Shown: piece after piece, positions 1 through 11,146 of the stretch
Numbering within the stretch: position 1 is the stretch's first letter
How the letters are laid out: every line of letters starts with the position of its first letter
Origin: Adiantum capillus-veneris
Lineage: Eukaryota > Streptophyta > Polypodiopsida > Polypodiales > Pteridaceae
Length of the DNA stretch: 64,000 nucleotides
Direction: 5' to 3'
Assembly (NCBI GenBank): GCA_014529385.2
Contig: CM043970.1
Coordinates: 67,788,567-67,852,566 of the forward strand
Notes under the pieces: generated by a model
Told to the model about the DNA's origin: nothing
Database searches by the model: none
What the model saw: the letters and a program-made list of their open reading frames with translations, nothing else
Translations under genes and position numbers: made by a program

Positions 1-52
1 TCTTGAGTCCTGACCAAAAGACCAATAATACATGAGCTGAGTTTTGGCCATA

Positions 53-2954
53 CTACATAAATTGCCCAAATATCAATAAGAAACTAGCTAGAGTCCTCCT
101 TAGAAGAGTCGCTACGAGACTCCTCAACATCAGTGTCACTACTAGATGCATTGTCATCAGAAGGCAACATCTCTCATTACCAGAGCGCCTAGTAGTAGTA
201 GCTCGACCAGAACGCCCTCCACCTCGAGGCCTGGTAGATGTCGCATGAGATGGACTCGCATCTGCCTCCAAGGTGCTAGTCTCACTAGCAAGCTGCAAAG
301 CACGAGCTTGGGATGGTGTGACACGCCTGAATCGGGTATGCTTCTCTCTAAGAAAGTCATAGGCAAGATCTCATTAGTGCGTGTCTGAATGAAGCTGATG
401 TCGATCGCCTCTCCGCGCTCTAGGCTAGGCTCCAACTTCTCAATGATCAAGGCATCAATATCTTTCACCTTCCATTGGAGCACCCCCTCTCCATTGCCAT
501 CTGAAAGCCTTAATTTCTCTAGCAGTCTCAAATTTGCATTGACGTACACCAGCTTGTCAAGTTGAGATGTACTCATTTTGCAAAAGTCAAGACAACAATC
601 AAGTATTAGAAGTTAGCCATCTCAAGAGTCAATTGAAAAGTTTTGAACTTAGAAGCAATGTAGCAACTTGTTACACTTGCAACACACCTGTTTCTCTTTT
701 TGGCGTGAATGTCAGCGCAAATGCTCCAAATACGCTTGGCTGCACCTGCGATAAGGTGCACAAGGCAAGCTTTTGAAGTGTAGGAGTAAGTCGTCCATTT
801 ATCTCCCACCATGACACAACTTGTCTTTTACTGTCTTGTACCGAGGCAACAACACGAACAAAGTAATCTCGATCTTGAGAGAACAAAATGGATTCCTCTT
901 CAATGCTATGAACAATGAAAAGCAAAACTTAGTTGAATACATTGTTTGTGTATTGAGACACCATTTTTTTATAGATATTAACTTCTAAGACAATGCATCG
1001 TACTTATGTGGTACGCTCTTCAGTAGTGTAAACTTTTTCGATATATTTCGCCCGTGTAGCAAGTAGTTTTCGGTCACTCCAATGCTCAAGCTTCTTGTAA
1101 AGAGGGTTGAGCACGTATGACACGATGTGGATTGGTTTATGGAATCAAGCAAATCGCTCGTTCCAAAGATGTGCAAGATCATCTTCCCTAGAAGAAAAAA
1201 GTTAATTGTACTTAATGACATATTAGAGGGTTGCGCATGTCGAGTGTTACATACCTCTCTCAAGTAAGAGCACTACAAGTGGTCATGCAGTCTCCCAACC
1301 ATTGTAGGTAGTGGTAGACCAAGCTCATCTTCCCTAGAAGAAAAAAGTTAATTGTACTTAATGACATATTAGAGGGAAGATCTTCCCTAGAAGAAAAAAG
1401 TTAATTGTACTTAATGACATATTAGAGGGTTGCGCATGTCGAGTGTTACATACCTCTCTCAAGTAAGAGCACTACAAGTGGTCATGCAATCTCCCAACCA
1501 TTTTAGGTAGTGGTAGACCAAGCTCATGTTGGTAGCCAAAAACCTTGTCTTGGCAGGCTTCACTAGTTCATATTGATAGACATCACGAAAGAGTGCCAAA
1601 GCTTGTGGCCTTTTCGTGATGAACGAAATTATGAACATAGCATTATCCAAGACAGGCTCCACCCAAGGAAGCTTTGCAATATCCTCACAAAAAAGATCAA
1701 GAGAGTGCGCTGCACAGGGCGTCCACACAATGTGAGGATATTTTTCTTATATCATGCGTCCCATCAATGCACAATTTGAGCCAGGATCAGTAACTACTTG
1801 GACCACATTGCTAGGTCCAACCTCCTCAATGGCTTGGCATATATGTGTAGTTATCCATTCACCTGTGATGCGCAATCCGGGAGTAGAAGCATCAATGACT
1901 CGCAACAAAGTGGTCCCCGCACAACTAGAGACCAATATGTTGATCATATGGCGATGCTTCTGAAAAATTGCACCCACTTCATTTAGATGATTGAATCGTA
2001 GACAATGAACGACATAAAGCAAGAACAAGTACTTTGTAATGGAAAGCTAAAACTTACAATATCACTCCATTCGTCTGATATGATGGAACATCCATAGCAT
2101 TGCCAACACATCGCAAGCCTTCCAACTCCTTGATTTGTCTCACTTGGCTCCTTAAGTGCTTTGTTCGCAATGCCTCTGCATTCACAGGACGTAGTCCGGT
2201 AGTTATACTAAGACATTGTAGATTGTTTGGTATGCAGGTGAGCGGGCAATTCTAAATGCAAGATTGCATTGATAGGAAAATTGTTGCTCAACAATCTCTG
2301 CATCTTTCTTAAGCTTTGGTGCATAGCGTGATGCGTGTGGTTTGCACATGAGAAGGCACGGGTTGCCTCTTCTTACTGGCATAAGCATGAATTTGTGAGG
2401 AAGAAGCAACATATAAAAAAGCACCTGACTCACTGATTTGTGACGATCCCCCATTATGCTTGAAGTTCCACTATCATTACCCGTTGAGGTTGTCGTTTTA
2501 GTAGCAGTGCCCTCATTTTCCACTTCGTCCCGAGCTCTTTTTTTAGCTTCACATACTTATTTGTTTGCTCCTTCTAGTTGTTTAGCTTCCACATACTTGA
2601 GATCAATGACTGCTTGAGGTAAGGGAGCCCTTATCATCGATTTTACTTCCAACCGTCTTGCTTCAATGCCACCATGGAAGAAGAAAGTGGCCTCCGATAC
2701 GTTTTTGCATCCATGACCACCGATGCCCGCCACCCATGTGAAGTGACGGGTGACTCGTGTAAGGTTCCCGCGAAGGACATCTCCCAAAGCTTGCATAAAA
2801 CAACTCTGCTTCCGGATGTGCCATATTTTGCAATGGGCAATGTTAAATCCCATGCTTTAAGCTGAGTTTGTTGTTTAGGAGCCATGAAATTGGAGAAATT
2901 CCCTTCCTGTATAACTGAAGAAATTGATGTCAATTTGCTGTTCTCAGGACGCAA
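53..2954 (-). pseudogene. hAT-family transposase pseudogene (BED, DUF659 and hAT dimerisation regions)
   Basis: Cut-and-paste DNA transposase remnant, read right to left. A BED-type zinc-finger segment lies at about 2860-2640 (GNLTRVTRHF followed by GIGGHGCKNV, typical of plant hAT BED fingers). A DUF659-like catalytic region follows at about 2028-1459, with EEVGPSNVVQVVTD, then after a frameshift WTPCAAHSLDL and a VKPAKTRFLATNMSL stretch. The hAT C-terminal dimerisation region is at about 830-600 (WWEINGRLTPTLQKLAL; the IHAKKRNR motif is in another frame). The conserved tail LDKLVYVNANLRLL is at about 570-520. Every join between these blocks needs a frameshift, and a 146-bp duplication interrupts the body, so no functional protein is possible. 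The domain order matches the plant BED/DUF659 hAT group. Terminal inverted repeats and the 8-bp target duplication were not located, and the 3' end may lie outside the window. Confidence 0.8.
1183..1528. repeat. Partial tandem duplication inside the hAT pseudogene
   Basis: A 48-bp segment beginning CTTCCCTAGAAG occurs three times, at 1183-1230, 1329-1376 and 1382-1429. The first and third copies are each followed by the same stretch of about 100 bp (1231-1328 and 1430-1528). The copies differ at only a few positions, so the duplication is younger than most of the decay of the transposase. Confidence 0.9.
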
Positions 2955-3035
2955 TTTTTAAATGTGTGTGTGAGAACCTAGAGAAAGAGAGAGGATTGAT
3001 TGCTGATTTTGGGGAGAGGGTTGAATTATACTAGC

Positions 3036-3037
<2 letters not shown>

Positions 3038-3123
<86 letters not shown>
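3038..3123. repeat. (GA)n microsatellite
   Basis: Forty-three uninterrupted GA units lie between two BED-like segments of the hAT region. The tract creates a spurious Arg-Glu repeat reading frame that should not be annotated. The surrounding 2960-3350 shows no other recognisable feature. Confidence 0.98.
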
Positions 3124-3128
<5 letters not shown>

Positions 3129-3814
3129 ACCTGCGTCTGGAATCAGCGTGCGTTCAACTTTCCTGCAACAAACGTCAACGTGGCCATGTTCGAAAAAACC
3201 AACATCAGTAGCTTTCGATGTTTTGAGGACAGATGTAGTGTTCGATTTTTTGAGGATAGGCTTTGTATTATGTAATGGTTTTAAAAATTCGAAAATGCCC
3301 GTTTTGGGTCAGCAAGTCAAAAGAGGAGGATAAAAAAACATTGTCCCGTTTCGTCAAAATGTTTTGCCCGTTTCGTCGTTTCGGAGTTTCAGAGGGGCGA
3401 AACGCGTTTTTATGTCACAGTGGTCCCAAGAGGTGGCAAGGGTCCTTTGGCGACGAATCGGACCCGATGAAGATCCACCAGCACTTAAATTGGGTAGAAA
3501 GGAAGAAGGGAAAATGAGGGTCTTCGGATCGATACCTTTGCGAGCGGGCTTGGCTTTATGGTTGAATTGCCGATCCTTTTCCTCGAGCTCCTTCCTCTTC
3601 TCGATGGTTACATTGGTACAAAATTTCACCTCATGTCTTGACACTCGAAGAAAGTGTGCCCTCACTTTGTCATGCCGCCCTTTTCGCGTGTAAGAGCATA
3701 ACTTGCATGCCCATGCACGAGAACCTCCTGCCATCGACAAGCCACCACGACCATTCCTTCGCCTTTTGAGTGTTGCTCGCATGAACGGAGGGGGTTGTAG
3801 GAGAGGAAGAGGCC

Positions 3815-4035
3815 ATGGAATGAGAGAGCTTGAGCCTTGAGAGCAAGAGAGAGCTTGAAAGTTGAGAGCCTTGAACTTTGAAGGCTTGAGGCTTGAGAGC
3901 AAGAGAGAAGTTGAGAGCTTGAGAGATTGAGGCTTGAGCCTTAAGAGCTTGAGAGCTTGAGAGCAAGAGAGAGAGCCTTGAGAACTTAGAAGTTGGTTCA
4001 ACTTGAGAGCAAGAGAGTTTGAGAGCTTGGTAGCT
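3815..4035. repeat. Purine-rich tandem tract (GAGAGCTTGAGAGCAAGAGA-type units)
   Basis: Short imperfect repeats of GAGCTTGAGAGC and GAGAGCAAGAGA fill about 220 bp. On the minus strand they translate to a Leu/Lys/Ser-rich repeat. Position just downstream of a minus-strand TATA-like site suggests a pyrimidine-rich 5' leader on the coding strand. Confidence 0.8.
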
Positions 4036-4065
4036 TGTGAAGGAAAGGGGTGAGGGGGTGGCACA

Positions 4066-4073
4066 ATATATAG
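4066..4073 (-). promoter_or_regulatory. Possible TATA box for the minus-strand BED-like ORF
   Basis: CTATATAT on the minus strand, flanked by C-rich sequence, about 250-330 bp upstream of the plausible start codons. The assignment rests on motif and position only. Confidence 0.35.
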
Positions 4074-4094
4074 GGAGGGGCTTTTTTTCAACTT

Positions 4095-4275
4095 TTGATT
4101 CTGCACGTTTTCTGTCCGTTTATGACCGTTGGCCGTTTCAGGCCGTTCCGGTGGCGTTCCCCCCGTCCGTACCGGTTTGAGACCGATTGTTGGAACGGTA
4201 GTCCGTTTCGGGGCGTTCCAAGCAATCCCAGCCGGTCGGAACGCCGTTCCGGCGTTCCAGGCATGATTTTAGGCG
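4095..4275. repeat. CG-rich block of reiterated CCGTT / CGTTCC motifs
   Basis: More than ten copies of CCGTT, CGTTCC or their complements GGAACG and GAAACGG lie in about 170 bp. A smaller cluster of the same CCGTTTCG words is at 3343-3405, on the other side of the BED-like ORF. Clusters of short subterminal repeats are typical of plant hAT and CACTA ends, where they bind transposase. The block ends abruptly where gypsy sequence starts. Confidence 0.55.
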
Positions 4276-4309
4276 CTCCTCGGTAACTCTGATTTAGGGC
4301 ACGAGGACT

Positions 4310-7090
4310 TTTACATCATGCCTTTGGAAGGGTGTGACGTCCTCTGAGGTGGTTCCCCAAGAACAATGCCGTGGTCGATTATAGGGCAAGGAAGGACATC
4401 TTGAAGAATGAGATGGGCAAAGAGATTGTACTTGATGTAAAACTAAAAGGCGAGTGCGTCCCACTTCATGAAATCTTGTCTTTCTGTTTCGATTTTCTTG
4501 AAATAACTGAATGATGATTAAAGGTTGAATATGCCAGACCTGGAAAAAAACCACCAAATCAATCCGAAGAGTGGTTATCATCAGATCCAAATTGTTCTTG
4601 GAGACGTCTACAAGACAGCTTTCAGGACAACTTTTGAGCTTGTATGAATATTTGGTGATGCCATTTGGCCATATGAATGCTTCGGGCTACATTCAACCGC
4701 ATGATGGATAGAATTTTCAAAGAGTACCGATCGTTTGTGGACACTTTCTTTGACGACATTATCATCTTCTCCAGGAATAAAGCAAAACACAAACACCACT
4801 TGTGGTAGGTTTTCCATGCTTTGCGGAAGCATAAATTGGTTATGAATATGAAAAAGAGCGAGGTTTTTTTTTTCTTGTCTGAGATAAATTTTTGGGACAC
4901 ATCGTTTAGCAGAAGAAGTAAAGATGGATGTGTCCAAAATTGAGACTATTCGTGATTTGCCTGATTTGAAGAATGTTCATGAAGTTCAAAGTTTTTTAAG
5001 CTTGTGCTCATATTATTGGCGGTTAATTCAAAAACTTGCAAAGATAGCTTCTCCTTTGCTTGTACTGACTCCGAAAGAGGTTCCTTTTATTTGGGGTCCG
5101 ACAAAGATTCAAACCTTTCGTTGACAACGGGACCAGTGTGGGCCTTGCTATACTTACAAAAGCCATTCGAAGTTTACTGTAATTCTTGTGGTCTCGCAGT
5201 CTAGGAGCAATCTTGACACAAGAAGGCCATGTTATAGCTTACGAGAGCAAGATGTTTTCACATCCTGAACGCGTTGCATAGATTTATGAGAAAGAGCTTT
5301 TGGCAATTATCGACACTTAGCTCCGGAGGGTGTTAGAAACGTAGCTCGTTGGTTTTGTAGAGTACGTTCAAAGCATGAATGACCTCTATACAAACGTGCA
5401 CCTACTCTTGGGCACTGACGACGTGAGTAGGGATGTCATAGCTGTTGTCGAAGCTATGCATGATAAATGTAATAATCTTATTCTTCTTGTCTAGACAAGC
5501 AGCAAAGTTGAGGTCACATTTTGTCAAGTTTGGATCTTTGTACTTTTTTGATTATTTGTAGCCTCTTCCTCGTAGGTTTGTAGTAGTTTTCATTTTTTGA
5601 TTTCGCATTTAGCTTTGCATTAGGACTTAAGAATTGTTCCTTTAGAAGAAGTTGCGTGAAGTTTGATTTCTAGGATTAAGTTTTTGAGATGCCTTATTCT
5701 TTTTTGTATAAAGTTGAGGACTTGTCTTAAGTTTTAGCCAAGTAAGTTGCGTCAACTTATTTTGCGCATGCCTTTTCTAGAAACATGTTTAAGTTAATAA
5801 TGTTCTGTTTTATCTAGTTTTGTTTCAAAGCAAATAAAAGTGTTTTAGTTTTTTTTCTTTGTGTCCCTTGCTTTTATAGTTTTATGCTTTATTCCCTCTT
5901 ATAATTCATGAGTTCAGACTATTGTGAACTTATGAAGGTATATGTAAATTATCGACACTATCTACTTGGAGCTGACTTCACCATCTTCACAGTTTATCAA
6001 AGTTTACTCTACTTTTGGTCGCTAAAGCAGTTTTCGGAATAGTAGATGCGGTGGGCTAACACCTTGTACTAGTTTTATTTCTAGGTAGTCCATGTTCAGT
6101 GACAGAAGAATTTAGTGGCAGATGCGTGTCTAGAAAGCCCTTGGTTTTGGCTATTTCCATGATACATCATCGAAGCTTCGAAGGTATGATTGATCAATAC
6201 GCCACCGCTCGTGATTTTGCAGATATCTTTCATCGGATATAGTGTGGGAGCTAGTTGCAGGCTATTCCATACGGGACGGCTATTTGATGTAGAAAACGAT
6301 GTTGTGTGTCACACAACCTTTGAGGAAAAAGGTTTAGATAGAGTGCCATTGTCCACCTTTTTCGAGCCACCGCGGCATAGATACCACCTTGAAGGGTGTT
6401 GAGTGTTACTTTTACTGGCCGAGGCTCAAAAAGGATGTGGACGAGTTTCTTCGCAGTTGCGTAGTATTCCAAAAGGTCAAGTTTGACAGGCATGAGACCC
6501 CAAGACTTCTACAACCTTTATCCATACCCTCTTGCCCCTGGGAAAGCATTGCTCTGGATTTCACTCTTTTTAATCTTCCCAAGACCCAAAGTGGGCATGA
6601 TGGGATTTGGACAGTCATTGACAGATAGCAAGCAAGCCCACTTTATTTCGGTAAAGAAGACTGTTAAGCCCGATCATTTGGCGAAATTGTTTCTCACAAA
6701 TTTTTCGATTACATGGCATGCCTGAGTCCATTGTTTCGGACATAGATCCCCGGTTTACTAGTTTGATTGGAGGCCAATCTGAGAGAACATTGGCACACAG
6801 TTGCAGTTCTCGTTCTCATTCCACCAGTAGACAAATAGACAATTTAAGACGACCATTTTAGTGGTTTTTGGATTTATTGAAGTCTTATATTTCGGATCAA
6901 AAGACTCAATGGGAAAAGTATTTGCGCTTGGTGGATTTGCCTACGACAACAAAGTTCATTCATCGACGGGGAAGGCACTAGGCACCATTTGAGGTAGTCG
7001 AGGGTGCTAAGAAGGTCTCACCATTTTTGAGCTCCGAAGACGAGCGGAGAAAAAGCGAAAAGCAGATTTTTGAGAAAGTCTAGACGACAC
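4310..7090 (+). pseudogene. Degenerate Ty3/gypsy (chromovirus-like) pol: protease end, RT, RNase H, integrase
   Basis: The protease C-terminus is at about 4343-4470 (WFPKNNAVVDYRARKD). The RT palm is at about 4540-4790 (YLVMPFG and FFDDIIIFS, the Y/F-x-D-D catalytic motif), followed by the thumb at 4924-5120 (HEVQSFLSLCSYYWRLI). The RNase H start is at about 5125-5330 (GAILTQEGHVIAYESK, YEKELLAII), interrupted by a roughly 0.63-kb insertion, and resumes at 5955-6130 (LVADA). Integrase runs from about 6390, with CVVFQKVKFDR, PWESIALDF and GIWTVIDR, to about 6740. Many stops and frameshifts make it non-functional. It resembles the better-preserved chromovirus at 28-34 kb in domain wording, so both probably belong to one lineage. 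No gag is joined to its left side; it is truncated where the CG-rich block ends. Confidence 0.85.
5318..5946. other. Insertion within the gypsy RNase H, flanked by a 13-bp repeat
   Basis: The RNase H reading is broken between IYEKELLAII and YLLGADFTIF by about 0.63 kb of AT-rich sequence. AATTATCGACACT occurs on both sides, at 5305-5317 and 5947-5959. The insert has a roughly 50-codon open stretch ending at 5490, then T-rich sequence with an AATAAA at about 5834. No poly(A) tail or terminal repeats are visible. It could be a retroposed fragment or a template-switch product; I do not recognise the coding stretch. Confidence 0.5.
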
Positions 7091-7139
7091 AGAAGAGCAT
7101 TGTCATGTGCACATCTAACCCTATGTGCACGTGGACAAG

Positions 7140-8240
7140 CTACTTCATGACAGGGGTTCAATTAGCCTAGCTTAGGAAGTGTTCTGGCACTTTTGTGAGT
7201 TTGTTCACAGACCGTGCATGTCCAGACACTAGATGCATATCCTCTGGTTGCACACAACATGATCATCAGATTTCATCAAAATCCATCAAGAGCATTTTTA
7301 CAGTGCATAGACCTATTTTTCCTATTTTAGCCAATTTTCACTCATTATTTTTAAGTGACTTTTGTTGGGAAATTGGGTAGGGCAATTTGATTGAGCGAGT
7401 ATATAAGAAACCCTAGCGCTAGCACTTTCTGGCAGAAGAGGCAGCAGGGACCAGAAATCCGTGCACCTTCTCAGCAAGACCCCCCGACATGATCACCTAG
7501 CGTTTTCAGCCAAAGAACAAGCCAGCGTTTTCAGCTTTGCAGATCTGCCCAGCGTTTTGCATTTGTAGTAGTCTGGCGACTGTAGGACACAACAGATCAA
7601 GCACATCACTAGCGTTTTTGCATCAAGCACAGATTCAGCCATAGCCTCATCGTTTTCAGTTTTCAGCACATAGACACGGCAGGAGAAACCCCAAACCTCG
7701 CAGACCTCACCTTCCTGTAGCAGATTCTCGCCGCATGGTCAGATCCACCAAAGTTTGCAGATTCAGCCCGGAAAACGCAGATTTCAGCATCTGCGTTTTT
7801 AGCACGTTCTCGTTGCATCGTCGTCATCGCCGTCGTCACCGACATAGAGTCAAAATTCAGCAGATAAAGATTTGCAGATTTAGCCATTAGCGTTTTCAGA
7901 TTTCAGTCCGTCTCGTCGTTGTCCTCATCGTCGTCAACATCGTCGACAAGTCGAAAGCATTGTAGAGATTTGTGCTATCAATAGTAGCCCGCTCTCACCA
8001 TAGAGAGTGGGGCCTTCGGAGGAGGGTTTGACAACATTCTGGTGTCGTATTCTTCTCTCTCTATCTCTCAATCTCAGTGTCTTCATGCACAGTGTTTACC
8101 CACTTGTTTGTGATCATTTGCGCTCTCTCACTAAAGGAACGGAAGGCTCTCCCTTCCATAAGAAAAAGGAACCTTGAGCATAGTTCGGAGCCCTCATCTT
8201 GAGCAAAGCTTAACATTCACTTCCGTTGCACCTTACAAGC
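7140..8240 (+). repeat. Probable LTR/leader of the plus-strand gypsy element
   Basis: This region lies directly 3' of the integrase remnant and has a strong plus-strand TATA box followed by a long non-coding leader. The leader contains repeated AGCGTTTTCAG and CGTCGTC words (7500-7920) and a CT-rich stretch at 8050-8075. No open frame of note is present. LTR ends and a matching second copy could not be fixed, so the boundaries are approximate. Confidence 0.5.
7400..7407 (+). promoter_or_regulatory. TATA box of the LTR
   Basis: TATATAAG followed about 10 bp later by AAACCCTAGC, a common arrangement in plant LTR promoters. Transcription would start near 7430 and run into the reiterated leader. 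Confidence 0.6.
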
Positions 8241-8431
8241 ATCTAGTAGTTCAGTGGAGGAGAGCTCGTCCTTTTTTGATAGTGACCAGATGAGCAAGAA
8301 GACCAAGGAAAGAGTTCAAGACAGGAAGTCAGGCCGCGAGGTTTAAGAGGTTTTGAGGCTTCTAGGACACCCATTGAGCCCTTGAGTTTGTACAATAGTT
8401 TGACGTCGCCTTCTACTGGAGGTTGGTCGTC

Positions 8432-8750
8432 ACAAACTTGGGCACCCCAAGTCGAAAATCTTGCACGACACACGAGAGATCATTGAAAATACTTCACAAC
8501 TTTAAATCACAGCTCAATTCGAGATGACATGGCTTATCGTAGTTTCGTGCCCAGAGGTATTGGCCCCAAAACTTGGCGTCCTTTTCGGTATTTCTTTATT
8601 TTGTTAAATCTTGATCAAAGTACAACTCACGTCGGGAACCTTCGCTCTCATACTCTGTGTCGAGATGCTCTGAAGAGCGAGGTCCTTAGGGCTCTTTTAT
8701 TCTTACAAGGGACGCCAAAAGTAGAGTTCCAAAAACAATAAACTCAAAAG
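8432..8750 (-). repeat. LTR fragment (LTR-D), minus orientation
   Basis: This matches 11152-11410 in the same orientation: both begin with AAACTTGG(G/A)CACCCCAAGTC and share TATTGGCCCCAAA, AAAGTACAACT and GATGCTCTGA blocks in order. The 11-kb copy abuts a minus-strand primer-binding site, so these are LTR sequences of a minus-strand element. This copy lacks an adjacent PBS and would be the 3' LTR or a solo piece. Confidence 0.7.
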
Positions 8751-8869
8751 CAAAAATTTCGACATGGGAATTTGCGAAAACGAATCTGATTTATGTGCGC
8801 TCACTCATGTGATTGTGTTGAGTGCAGGTTTGAAAGATGAAATGACTGCAACATTTCGATCTTGACATT

Positions 8870-9430
8870 CTATGAACATGATCGCAATAAGAATTAGTTA
8901 GTTAATCCGGCCTACAAAGTATGAACTTTTGGAAATGCAACGTTGACTAGAGGTTGACAAGTGCACAAAGCAGATGCTTCAATTTGCTAAAGATCCCCAG
9001 TTTGCAAAATTTTAGACTCAACAATCCATGGTTGAAGTGCATACTCAGTGGTAGAAAGCCACCGAACCACCAGTCAAAGCGGCAATCAAGAAACCTCCGA
9101 CTCCAAGGATGTTTTAGAACAAGAACTTAAAGAGTAGTCAGTTTTTGGACACGAAGAATCAATTGAAAAAGCAATTGAAGAAGCGCAAGAAGGGGATTGA
9201 CTACCCTGGTTACTTGGGCCGTCAATCTTCTTTTGCATCTGCAAGAGAGCAGAAGAAGCGTGTGCGTTTTGAAGGATTATCCGGTTCTTCTTCCTCTTCT
9301 TCTGACAGTTCTTCTAGCTCTTCCAACTCAAGTGAGGAGGTCAGAAAGAGCAAGAAGCGAAGCAAAAAGCAAAGTTTCGGAAAGAACAAGAAAAAGGCAA
9401 AGAAACTCAGATTCCGCACCCATAAGTAAT
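8870..9430 (+). pseudogene. Gypsy gag, 5' segment (inverted copy)
   Basis: Degenerate gag leader. The readable part encodes KKRVRFEGLSG, then a Ser-rich acidic stretch and a Lys-rich stretch (KKAKKLRF). It is a clear inverted copy of minus-strand 10985-10510, which encodes the same Lys/Ser-rich region, with shared blocks such as the words around TTTTGGACACGAAGAATCAA. Stops occur upstream of 9145. It ends at 9430, where minus-strand gag sequence takes over, giving a tail-to-tail arrangement. Confidence 0.75.
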
Positions 9431-9484
9431 GAACAAAGCAGTGCCGAGCCCATGTTTAATTGCATGCACACTAACTCTCCCTGA

Positions 9485-11000
9485 TCATAGTTGCGCCGCC
9501 AATACAGGTGAAATGAAGTTGGCCTTGGCTCCTCCATGGAAGAAAAAAAGGGCTTTTTGATCTTTCACTTTGCCCCGAGCTCGACAAAGTTCTATACTTT
9601 CATTGATCAAGCTTGGGTCAGTACCCATGCAATCTGCTACCAGTCTTGCTTTCTTGTTGCGCTCTCGAACTCTTTGGCATGTCTTCAGTTTGTCCTTGTT
9701 GTGTCTTTTTGGGGCACTTTGTGGAGATGTGCCCTTGTTCCCCGCACAACCAAAACACTTTCCCTCTTTGAGATAGTTAGCCCTTTCTCGAAGAGTCAGT
9801 CGGGGTCGTGTATCCTTCTTTTCTTGGGAACTCTTTTTCTTTCTACTCATAGTAAGAGGTCAACTTGGTCCTCAGAGTCAAGATTTCATCAGTGGGGTAA
9901 GTCAAATTTCCCGAATGTATTGAGAAACCTTGTTTCGCACGACCCATCAATTCTTGGATAGCATTCGACTTTTGTTCAAGGCAGTAGTCTCGGATCTCTG
10001 TAAGGAGTCCGCATGAAAACCTCTCAATCTGTTCCTTAAAGGTGACCTTCTTAAATGAATAATTTGGTAGAAAAGAGTCCCAAAACCTCTCGCAATAAGC
10101 GTCCAAAGAATCTCCCTTGGTCATTCGAAGATGGTTCCAAGCGATTCTTACATTCCGTTTGTACTCTTGGGTCCTTTTGAATTTCAACCACTTGATTGGA
10201 GCTTCTTTCCTCAGAAGAAGAGTGGACCACCATGCTCGAGCATTTCCTTTGAGAAAAGATGCAACCCTCCTAATCTTGGAGTGCTTTGAGTAGTGCCCTC
10301 CAGAGAAGGCTATGTGAAACTGCTCCTTGAAGCATCTAGGAATCAAGAAAAGGATTCAAATTTTATCGATTGTCCACCTTTTTTAAATTCTTTTGTTTTC
10401 TTGCTCGTCTTCAAGGAAGTCATATTGGTTGGCTCTATAGAAGTTCGTCTAAAAAACAATGGTCATCCGAGTCCGAATTGTAAGAGGACAACTCCTCCGT
10501 AGAGCTATCAAAAACTAGGCGGAATTTGAGTTTCTTCGCCTTTTTCTTGCCCTTTTCAGCTTAGGGCCCTTTCTGTCCTCCTCGCTCGAGTCAAAAGAGC
10601 TAGAAGAATTGTCAAAAGAAGAGGAGGAAGAATTGGGTAGTCCTTCAAAGCGTACACGCTTCTTTTGCTTTCTTGTTCTTGCGCTTTTTCAATTCTTTTT
10701 GGATTGATTCTTCGTGTCCAAAAGGTGACCGATTTGAGTCTGAAGCACCTCTTGAAGTTCTTGTTTTGTAAACATCCTTGGAGAAGGAGGTTTCTTGATT
10801 GCTGGTTTGATTGGTGGTTCGGTGGCTTTCTGCCATTGAGTGTGCACTTAAGCGATGGATTGCTGAGACAAAAATTTTGCAAACTGGGGGTCTTTCGCAA
10901 ATTTAATCATTTGCTTTGTGCACGCGTCAACCTGTTGTCGACGTTGCATCTCTTGAAGTTCATACAGAGTAGGCCGAGGTGGCCCGTACTCTTCTTTTGT
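9485..11000 (-). pseudogene. Gypsy gag-protease remnant (minus strand)
   Basis: Structural polyprotein remnant, read from about 11000 down. A Lys/Ser-rich leader (about 10900-10510) is followed by a gag capsid-like region at 10346-9843 (FLKGNARAWWSTLL, SLDAYCERFWD, FKEQIERFSCGL). A frameshifted nucleocapsid and protease start follow at 9850-9485: a knuckle-like ECFGC-type segment (KCFGCAGNKG, third and fourth ligands degraded) and GAKANFISPVLA, which corresponds to the GATHNFIS protease motif with Thr and His changed. A PBS and LTR lie just upstream on the same strand at 11133-11700. No RT follows on the minus strand, so the element is truncated. Confidence 0.8.
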
Positions 11001-11132
11001 TAATTCGTTTAAATCTTCTGCGTGGCCTCCTCCCGCATCAGCGATTGCAGAAGGAGTGACCGATTCTTTTCGTAATCCATAAGTGTCGTGAGATAAGGGA
11101 TCGGATTTCCCGGTAGAAGAGAAATCAGCTGT

Positions 11133-11144
11133 GCTCTGATACCA
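11133..11144 (-). other. Primer-binding site (initiator Met-tRNA)
   Basis: TGGTATCAGAGC on the minus strand, the standard plant LTR-retrotransposon PBS complementary to the 3' end of initiator tRNA-Met. It sits between the LTR on its right and the gag remnant on its left, which fixes the element's direction. Confidence 0.9.
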
Positions 11145-11146
11145 CT

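Larger units (their letters stand above)
3354..4106 (-). pseudogene. Second BED-finger-like N-terminal region of a hAT-type transposase
   Basis: A 250-codon minus-strand open frame. Its first half is a low-complexity Leu/Ser/Lys/Gln-rich translation of a purine-rich tandem tract. The second half holds WACKLCSYTRKG, DKVRAHFLRV and a conserved Cys further on. This is the W-C-x2-C ... R-V-R-A-H pattern of a BED zinc finger, used by hAT transposases to bind DNA. The real start is probably near 3813 or 3738, downstream of the low-complexity part, because the TATA-like site at 4066-4073 lies inside the long frame. It may be the 5' exon of the hAT pseudogene to its left or part of a second, truncated hAT element; sequence alone does not decide this. 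Confidence 0.5.

Noticed and set aside
4608-4937. 109-codon minus-strand ORF
   Set aside because: Antisense to the plus-strand RT region, which carries the recognisable FFDD motif.
5330-5490. Possible captured host-gene C-terminus in the RNase H insertion
   Set aside because: Only about 50 codons, no family recognised; an open stretch of that length is not rare by chance.
9536-9961. 141-codon plus-strand ORF
   Set aside because: Antisense shadow of the minus-strand gag/protease remnant.
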